This document shows, in pieces, positions 60,867 to 64,000 of a stretch of 64,000 nt of DNA. Under the pieces are notes generated by a model. It made no database searches. It was not told where the DNA came from and saw nothing but the letters and a program-made list of their open reading frames with translations. This DNA comes from Mucilaginibacter sp. Bleaf8 (lineage in GTDB: Bacteria > Bacteroidota > Bacteroidia > Sphingobacteriales > Sphingobacteriaceae). The position numbers were made by a program, and so were the translations under genes. Numbering within the stretch: the stretch's first letter is position 1; every line of letters starts with the position of its first letter. The DNA lies in assembly GCF_018390515.1 (NCBI RefSeq), contig NZ_JAHBBK010000001.1, positions 1,922,001-1,986,000 of the forward strand. The letters are read 5' to 3'.

Positions 60867-61427
60867 ATGAATAATAAAGACCTATCAGCAGCACAACGTG
60901 AAGAGCTTTTCAAGACCCTGAAAATTCGTTTTGAGAAAAACACAATTCGTCATCAAGGTATATCCTTCACCGATGTGCAGGCAAAACTGGAGGTCAGCAA
61001 CGATAAATTATGGTCGCTCCACGAGATGGAAGCTACCGGCGGTGAACCTGATGTGGTTGACTACGATGAAAAGACAGGTGAATACATTTTTTATGACTGC
61101 TCGGTTGAAAGCCCAAAAGGTCGCCGGAGCTTATGCTATGATATGGAAGCCTTGGAATCACGCAAGGACTTTAAACCGGAAGATACAGTAATGGATATGG
61201 CAGCAGCCATGGGCCTTGAGCTTTTAACTGAAGAACAATATCAACAGTTACAGAACTTAGGCAAATTCGACTTAAAGACCTCAAGCTGGTTAAAAACACC
61301 GGACGAGGTAAGAAAACTGGGCGGCGCTATTTTTGGAGACCGCCGCTATGACCGTGTATTTGTATATCATAACGGTGCATCTTCCTATTATGCGGCGAGA
61401 GGTTTTAGGGGTATGTTGAAAGTTTGA
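60867..61427 (+). CDS. DUF4256 family protein
   Basis: This 186-residue cytosolic protein matches the DUF4256 family along its length: LKIRFEKNTIRHQGISFTDVQAKL, the conserved WSLHEMEATGGEPDVVDYD, then YDCSVESPKGRRSLCYD and EEQYQQLQNLGKFDLKTSSWLKTP. RALGGAIFGDRR-type block RKLGGAIFGDRRYDRVFVYHNGA closes it. The family is widespread in Firmicutes and Bacteroidota and has no assigned function. It stands alone and is convergent with the acyltransferase gene. Confidence 0.88.
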   Translation: MNNKDLSAAQREELFKTLKIRFEKNTIRHQGISFTDVQAKLEVSNDKLWSLHEMEATGGEPDVVDYDEKTGEYIFYDCSVESPKGRRSLCYDMEALESRKDFKPEDTVMDMAAAMGLELLTEEQYQQLQNLGKFDLKTSSWLKTPDEVRKLGGAIFGDRRYDRVFVYHNGASSYYAARGFRGMLKV

Positions 61428-61433
61428 TTATAA

Positions 61434-61467
61434 AAAAAGCGCCTCTCTGGTTAGAAAGGCGCTTTTT
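61434..61467. terminator. Bidirectional terminator after the DUF4256 gene
   Basis: AAAAAGCGCCTCTCT (61434-61448) and AGAAAGGCGCTTTTT (61453-61467) pair with one mismatch over a GGTT loop, between convergent genes. Confidence 0.8.
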
Positions 61468-61516
61468 ATAAGATGAGATATTAATAACTGATCTACATCT
61501 TTGATATAGCTGATTA

Positions 61517-62629
61517 TTACTGCAATTTCTTTTTTAACCACGCTCTCACTGGTTCGTCATACAACTTTAAACAGGCATAAGCTACTACAACGGCGGTTAC
61601 AAAAGTCAATAAGGCATAAGGTAGCGCTTGGGCAAAGCCAACGCCGCGGTGGTTGCTAACCCAGCCTGTATAAATGTAAATAAACGGGTAATGCGTAATA
61701 TAAATCGGGTACGATATATCGCCCAGAAATTTACAAACCTTTGATTCTGTTTTACCCTGCACAATGCCGCTGGCGCCCAAGTAAACAATAATTGGGAAGA
61801 TAAATATGATGGTCAGCGAATCGTACAGGCCATTCATCCATAAATGTTCTGCACCGCCTATGCGGGGTATAAACAAGCAAATAGCCAGTAGTACACTGCA
61901 CCACAAAAATGCATTTTTGATATGCGTAGGTTTTGCTATGCGCGATAATAACAACCCTGCAAAAAACGGATACATCATGCGGGTAAAGCCCACTCGTATC
62001 TGCTCGCCCGTGAGCGACCAGCCACCAATTACATCGCCGTTTTTGCTGGTTACCGCATAATGAATGAGTGCCGCTCCGGCCACAAAAACCAGTGCCGCTA
62101 AAGCAGGCTTAGGCAGCTTGCGTATACCAAGAGCATATAGGATATTGGCGATGTATTCATAAAAAAGCGACCAGCCCGGTCCGTCAAGCGGGTGTAGTTC
62201 CTGCCAGCCCCGTATATCCCATGATACCGGTACCGGGATAAGGGTAAACCCGATTAGCATAGTAAGCACAACCTGCCATACCGGTACGGTATGAATGTTG
62301 GGAAATGCGGCCGATGCAGAAAAGTAAAAGCATATAGCCCCAATAACCATCCCTGCAATTACCATAGGTTGCAGCCTTTCCAGCCGGCGTTTAAAAAAAC
62401 CTCCGATGGTAAGCTTGTGCCACCGGTCATCATACGCATAGCCAATTACAAAGCCCGAAAGCAGGAAAAAGAAATCGACCGCCAGGTAACCGTGATTAAT
62501 AATCTGATCAAGGTGACTGGTAGAATGCGTTTCAAAAATGTGAAAAACAACAACAATTAATGCCGCCACACCACGCAACCCATCCAGAATAGGGTAATGC
62601 GGTTTGGAGGTTAAGGTTTGGTTACTCAT
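61517..62629 (-). CDS. Acyltransferase 3 family membrane protein (OafA/YrhL-type)
   Basis: This 370-residue protein has about ten membrane helices. It carries the family N-terminus YPILDGLRGVAALIVVVFHIFE with the catalytic-type His, and the helix-2 block AVDFFFLLSGFVIGYAYDDRW. Such enzymes transfer acetyl or other acyl groups from acyl-CoA to sugars of exported polymers or lipids. No glycan gene adjoins it, so its acceptor is unknown. It is preceded by the MarR-GNAT gene 81 bp upstream on the same strand. Confidence 0.92.
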   Translation of the reverse strand: MSNQTLTSKPHYPILDGLRGVAALIVVVFHIFETHSTSHLDQIINHGYLAVDFFFLLSGFVIGYAYDDRWHKLTIGGFFKRRLERLQPMVIAGMVIGAICFYFSASAAFPNIHTVPVWQVVLTMLIGFTLIPVPVSWDIRGWQELHPLDGPGWSLFYEYIANILYALGIRKLPKPALAALVFVAGAALIHYAVTSKNGDVIGGWSLTGEQIRVGFTRMMYPFFAGLLLSRIAKPTHIKNAFLWCSVLLAICLFIPRIGGAEHLWMNGLYDSLTIIFIFPIIVYLGASGIVQGKTESKVCKFLGDISYPIYITHYPFIYIYTGWVSNHRGVGFAQALPYALLTFVTAVVVAYACLKLYDEPVRAWLKKKLQ

Positions 62630-62710
62630 AATTCAGGCTTAATAAAATAATATGGTGAAGATAAATTTTATTAACTAACCTGTTATAAAAAAATCAACTA
62701 TCAGGCACAC

Positions 62711-63655
62711 TTACAGCATGAGTTCCATCTGGATGTTGCACCGCTCATAAGGTGAAGGCACGCCGGTAATTTTTTTAAAGCCCAGCTTATGGTACAAATT
62801 TATGGCCGGCTTTAATATGGTATTACTTTCCAGGTACACGCGTTTTGCTTTTAATTCACGGGCTTTGGCAATGGCTGCATTACCCAGCATCCAACCCATA
62901 CCCATGCCTTGTGCTTTTGGCGATACCGCCATTTTAGCCAGTTCAAAAGTATCGTTATCCATTTTTATCAGCGCGCAGGCGCCCAATGGCTCACCCTTGT
63001 ATAATGCTAAAAAAATATGCCCGCCCTTGTTCAGTATATAATCTTCCGGATGATCAAGCGATTTATAATCGGATTCTTCCATCTTAAAGTAAGCAGATAT
63101 CCATTCTTCGTTCAATTGTTTAAAAGCAGCTTTAAACGCCGGCTCGTAACTCACAATCTGCACGTCCTGGCTTTCGCGAAGTTTCTTTTCGCTCAACACC
63201 CGTTTGTAAAGGTCTTTTTGTTCCAGCAAAAACTCCCATTCCTCAATCGCTTTCCAAATGTTGTGCTGCGTTTCATTCAACGCTGTTTCGACGGCAGCAT
63301 TCACATCAGCATACTGCGCCTGTATACGCTCATTAATAGCCTGGCCTTGCTCACTTAACTGAATAAAGTTTTTGCGGCCGTCGGTCTTGTTGGCACTTTC
63401 TGTAACAATACCCTTCTTCATCATTTCCTTCACAATAGTGCTTACAGACGGATGCGAATGACCAATTTCCTGCGCTATCTGGGTAATCGATTTTTCGCTC
63501 CCTGCCGATAGCGCATAAAATACCGGGAACCATTTTGGTTGCATATCAATATCATACAATGCGTATACACGCGCGGCTTGCTCAGTCAGCATTTCACTTA
63601 AACGGCGTAAACGGCTTCCTAAAGCCATTTTACCAACTTGGTTATAAAAGTCCAT
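62711..63655 (-). CDS. MarR-family regulator fused to a GNAT acetyltransferase
   Basis: This 314-residue protein has an N-terminal MarR domain (about 5-145) with the winged-helix core AQEIGHSHPSVSTIVKEMMKKG and the wing TDGRKNFIQLSEQG. A C-terminal GNAT acetyltransferase domain (about 150-314) follows with the acetyl-CoA loop VSPKAQGMGMGWMLGNAAIAKA and the LYHKLGFKKI end. Fusions of these two modules are known in many bacteria. Acetylation substrate and the genes controlled are unknown. A 22-bp palindrome lies 9 bp before its start, so autoregulation is likely. Confidence 0.92.
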   Translation of the reverse strand: MDFYNQVGKMALGSRLRRLSEMLTEQAARVYALYDIDMQPKWFPVFYALSAGSEKSITQIAQEIGHSHPSVSTIVKEMMKKGIVTESANKTDGRKNFIQLSEQGQAINERIQAQYADVNAAVETALNETQHNIWKAIEEWEFLLEQKDLYKRVLSEKKLRESQDVQIVSYEPAFKAAFKQLNEEWISAYFKMEESDYKSLDHPEDYILNKGGHIFLALYKGEPLGACALIKMDNDTFELAKMAVSPKAQGMGMGWMLGNAAIAKARELKAKRVYLESNTILKPAINLYHKLGFKKITGVPSPYERCNIQMELML

Positions 63656-63664
63656 AGCCTTATT

Positions 63665-63686
63665 TAATTAATTACGTAGTTAATTA
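63665..63686. promoter_or_regulatory. Palindromic candidate operator for the MarR-GNAT regulator
   Basis: The 22-bp sequence TAATTAATTACGTAGTTAATTA is its own reverse complement except for one mismatched pair. It sits 9 bp upstream of the MarR-GNAT start codon. Length and AT-rich symmetry are typical of MarR-type operators. Confidence 0.65.
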
Positions 63687-63808
63687 CGAATATAGGAAAA
63701 GAAAAAGCATTTATGCAAATTGTTTTGCAAATGATGGTGGATGAAAGGTTAATATCACTGATATTTTTTAATATAGCTTTTTGTTGCAAACACATATTAA
63801 TTAACCCC

Positions 63809-64000
63809 ATGTACGATATTTGTTGCGTAGGACATATTACCCTTGATAAAGTAGTTAACCAGACAGGCGAATTCCACATGGCTGGCGGCACTGCCTATTA
63901 TTTTGCCAACGCTGTTCATAACTTGCCGGTAAACTTCAGTTTGGTTACCGCTGTTGGCCCGACCGAAACAACGGTAGTTGATCAGTTGAAAAGCCAGGGT
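63809..64000 (+). CDS. PfkB-family carbohydrate kinase, N-terminal part
   Basis: The frame opens at ATG 63809 and runs off the window after 64 residues. MYDICCVGHITLDKVV, then GEFHMAGGTAYYFANAV and FSLVTAVGPTE are the N-terminal strands of the ribokinase/PfkB fold, with the conserved GGTA-type sugar-binding block. Substrate cannot be told from this fragment. The upstream gap of about 120 bp is AT-rich and is shared with the MarR-GNAT regulator on the other strand. Confidence 0.85.
   Translation, partial: MYDICCVGHITLDKVVNQTGEFHMAGGTAYYFANAVHNLPVNFSLVTAVGPTETTVVDQLKSQG

Overview
The window looks like a chromosomal segment of a Bacteroidota bacterium, most likely a Sphingobacteriaceae member close to Mucilaginibacter or Pedobacter. 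The evidence is a SusC/SusD pair, type IX secretion-linked proteins (PorP/SprF, an OmpA/PD40 protein, CHU_C and type A sorting C-termini), Bacteroidota-type promoters (TAnnTTTG), weak Shine-Dalgarno sequences and many short lipoproteins. This placement is inferred from protein families, not from a marker gene. I see no insertion sequence, prophage or CRISPR array. Both ends of the window cut through genes.

Layout. 1-6.0 kb: the end of an unrecognised gene, a GH16 glucanase lipoprotein, a CvpA-CAP fusion, a secreted subtilase and an HEIGH metalloprotease. 6.4-13.3 kb: a gliding/T9SS-style operon of giant adhesin-like protein, PorP/SprF and OmpA-PD40 protein. 13.6-17.5 kb: a five-gene partner-switching (stressosome-like) operon RsbR-RsbS-RsbT-(RsbT/RsbX fusion)-histidine kinase. 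17.7-25.4 kb: a divalent-metal RND efflux operon with its two-component system, and four CTAAT repeats in exact 11-bp phase ahead of the efflux genes. 25.6-31.5 kb: a NrtR-like regulator, lipoproteins, tRNA-Arg(CCT), metG and an LD-carboxypeptidase. 31.6-36.4 kb: SusD and SusC. 36.9-45.3 kb: a thiamine pyrophosphokinase-like protein, PafA phosphatase, an OstA/LptA-like protein, tilS and a 2-oxoglutarate oxygenase. 45.5-51.4 kb: a DUF6600 protein with a huge Gln/Arg tail, a thioredoxin-like protein, small proteins and the CbpA/CbpM chaperone pair.

51.4-58.7 kb holds the most interesting system: a six-gene operon on the minus strand reading DUF427, flavin disulfide reductase, ABC ATPase, permease fused to a binding domain, EgtB, EgtD. 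It joins ergothioneine synthesis (EgtD makes hercynine, EgtB adds sulfur) to what looks like an EgtUV-type importer and possibly a redox-recycling enzyme. The binding domain of the importer is circularly permuted relative to OpuCC-type proteins: its second half precedes its first half. No C-S lyase (EgtE) lies in the window, so the last biosynthetic step must be encoded elsewhere.

58.9-64 kb: two identical tRNA-Glu(TTC) genes behind a clear promoter, an RCC1-repeat lipoprotein, a DUF4256 protein, an acyltransferase, a MarR-GNAT fusion with a near-perfect palindrome at its start, and the beginning of a PfkB-family sugar kinase. Convergent or co-directional genes are often separated by long, perfect hairpins that act as terminators.
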